Position numbers and translations under genes: made by a program. From Candidatus Melainabacteria bacterium (GTDB taxonomy: Bacteria; Cyanobacteriota; Vampirovibrionia; Vampirovibrionales; JAJTHC01): a stretch of DNA of 7,509 bases. The stretch covers positions 1 through 7,509 of the forward strand of contig JAPLIO010000061.1 in NCBI GenBank assembly GCA_026389055.1, given 5' to 3'. The notes under the pieces were generated by a model. That model saw only the letters and a program-made list of their open reading frames with translations. It was not told the origin of the DNA and ran no database searches. This document shows positions 6,996-7,509 of this stretch, in pieces (position 1 is the first letter of the stretch; every line of letters begins with the position of its first letter).

Positions 6996-7238
6996 TTAAA
7001 CTGAAACCGTGGGAACGGCTAACTTTAGTTCCGTGGCATGCAACCGACCATCCGCCACAAGCGGAGCCGTTACGGCCTGCACTAACCGATGCCTAGCCAT
7101 CGTGTTTTTACCCACAAATGCTTCAGAACAAATGTAAATAACATAATGGTCTAGCGTGCCCGTCGTATCATAAACTTCTACCACACTATTGGGGAATGCT
7201 TCTTTCAAAATGGCGACTAAATTTTCAGCAGGAATCAT
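6996..7238 (-). CDS. BolA-family protein, 80 aa
   Basis: Small single-domain protein. BolA proteins usually pair with monothiol glutaredoxins through a shared [2Fe-2S] cluster, or bind DNA in stress and morphology control. The family pattern is complete: a start helix AENLVAILKEAFPNS (4-18), VEVYDTTGTLDHYVIYICSE (20-39), FVGKNTMARHRLVQA (41-55) with the conserved His50, and LHATELKLAVP (66-76). The length, 80 aa, is that of short BolA/IbaG-type members. I chose the ATG at 7238, with GAGAAA 9 bases upstream; a TTG at 7256 would add six residues (MKEKPT) but lies outside the conserved fold. No glutaredoxin gene lies in the window. It is transcribed toward the 43-bp repeat array. Confidence 0.9.
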   Translation of the reverse strand: MIPAENLVAILKEAFPNSVVEVYDTTGTLDHYVIYICSEAFVGKNTMARHRLVQAVTAPLVADGRLHATELKLAVPTVSV

Positions 7239-7270
7239 GGTGGGTTTCTCTTTCAAAACAGATAAAGGGT

Positions 7271-7298
7271 ATTGTAAAACATAAGCTTAGTATGCCAA
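7271..7298 (-). promoter_or_regulatory. Probable sigma70 promoter of the bolA-family gene
   Basis: On the minus strand TTGGCA (7298-7293) and TACAAT (7276-7271) are each five of six to consensus, 16 bases apart. The start would be near 7264, leaving a leader of about 26 bases including the ribosome site. Confidence 0.5.
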
Positions 7299-7313
7299 AA
7301 ACACGATATCCCT

Positions 7314-7406
7314 TCAAGTCCACCGAACCCCACGACGATAACCCTTATAGTATCCGTTTGAAAATAAGGGGTTGTATTTTGTTAAACCGATGGGTAGTTT
7401 TTTCAT
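7314..7406 (-). CDS. Possible 30-codon small ORF under a strong promoter
   Basis: ATG at 7406 to TGA at 7314-7316 gives a basic, aromatic-rich peptide beginning MKKLPIGLTKYNPLF and ending YKGYRRGVRWT. Its ATG lies only about 9 bases after the expected start of the near-consensus promoter at 7422-7450. There is no properly spaced ribosome site: GAG is only two bases before the ATG. The start MKKLPIG followed by NGYY faintly recalls the N-terminus of AAA-ATPase-like/PD-(D/E)XK (DUF1703-type) proteins, so it could be a decayed remnant. It could equally be chance, with the region simply serving as upstream leader of bolA. Confidence 0.25.
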   Translation of the reverse strand: MKKLPIGLTKYNPLFSNGYYKGYRRGVRWT

Positions 7407-7421
7407 TTCTCGTTTAAACCC

Positions 7422-7450
7422 GTTATACTACTCAGGCAAACCCATGTCAA
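7422..7450 (-). promoter_or_regulatory. Near-consensus sigma70 promoter reading leftward
   Basis: TTGACA (7450-7445, perfect) and TATAAC (7427-7422, five of six) are separated by exactly 17 bases on the minus strand. The ~20 bases upstream of the -35 are almost all A/T (7451-7473) and could act as an UP element. The start would be near 7415. It would transcribe the small ORF and, about 177 bases further on, bolA. Confidence 0.65.
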
Positions 7451-7475
7451 TAGATCATAATAATTGATTATTAGG

Positions 7476-7509
7476 GTTGTTGCCGGCGGCGTACGCCGCC
7501 GGCAACAAC
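7476..7509. repeat. Perfect 34-bp palindrome at the window edge
   Basis: GTTGTTGCCGGCGGCGT is followed directly by its exact reverse complement, with no loop. The left arm is preceded by a second inverted repeat, TAATAAT-TG-ATTATTA (7458-7473). The element may extend past the window. Its G+C-rich core contrasts with the A/T-rich flank. It could be a dispersed palindromic repeat or a terminator stem; no T-run is visible on either side inside the window. Confidence 0.85.

Noticed and set aside
7292..7417. Plus-strand ORF of ~41 codons beginning MPKTRYPF
   Set aside because: No ribosome site, no recognised motif, and it lies antisense to the promoter and leader of bolA.

Overview
The window looks like ordinary chromosomal DNA of a Gram-negative-type bacterium using the standard code, at roughly half G+C by eye. 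It has a dense gene layout and many dispersed palindromes of the GTAGGGG...CCCC kind. The glycosyltransferase pair (GT39 plus an ALG5-like GT2), the BolA protein and the palindromes would fit the Cyanobacteria/Melainabacteria (Vampirovibrio-like) neighbourhood. That placement is a weak inference; nothing here, such as an rRNA, proves it.

Layout. (1) Positions 1-3790, minus strand: mscL (mechanosensitive channel) followed by a very large SF1 DNA helicase. They overlap by two bases (TTGA: helicase TTG start over mscL TGA stop). The helicase carries two helicase-like modules in tandem. Its frame is interrupted by a TGA at 63-65, after motif IV of the second module, yet the same frame continues sensibly to the window edge. 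The product is therefore either truncated or the stop is a recent mutation or a sequencing error. (2) Positions 3791-4042: divergent intergenic region with a 12-bp palindrome near mscL and a strong rightward hairpin plus T-run that does not end any visible gene. (3) Positions 4043-6695, plus strand: a two-gene, 29-base-overlapping operon. It encodes a membrane GT39/ArnT-type transferase and a cytoplasmic ALG5-like polyprenyl-phosphate glucosyltransferase. The second probably makes the lipid-linked sugar that the first, or a similar enzyme, uses. (4) Positions 6696-6995: a gene-free stretch with two perfect hairpins and a 43-bp tandem repeat of about 4.35 copies. (5) Positions 6996-7238, minus strand: a BolA-family gene with its own promoter. 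Upstream lies a second, near-consensus sigma70 promoter (TTGACA-17-TATAAC) that reads into a possible 30-codon ORF. (6) Positions 7476-7509: a perfect 34-bp palindrome at the window edge.

No CRISPR array, tRNA, rRNA, transposase or phage gene was recognised. No clearly new multi-gene system is visible. The best leads are the interrupted double helicase, the palindrome inside its coding sequence, the 43-bp repeat array next to bolA, and the orphan hairpin in front of the glycosyltransferase operon.
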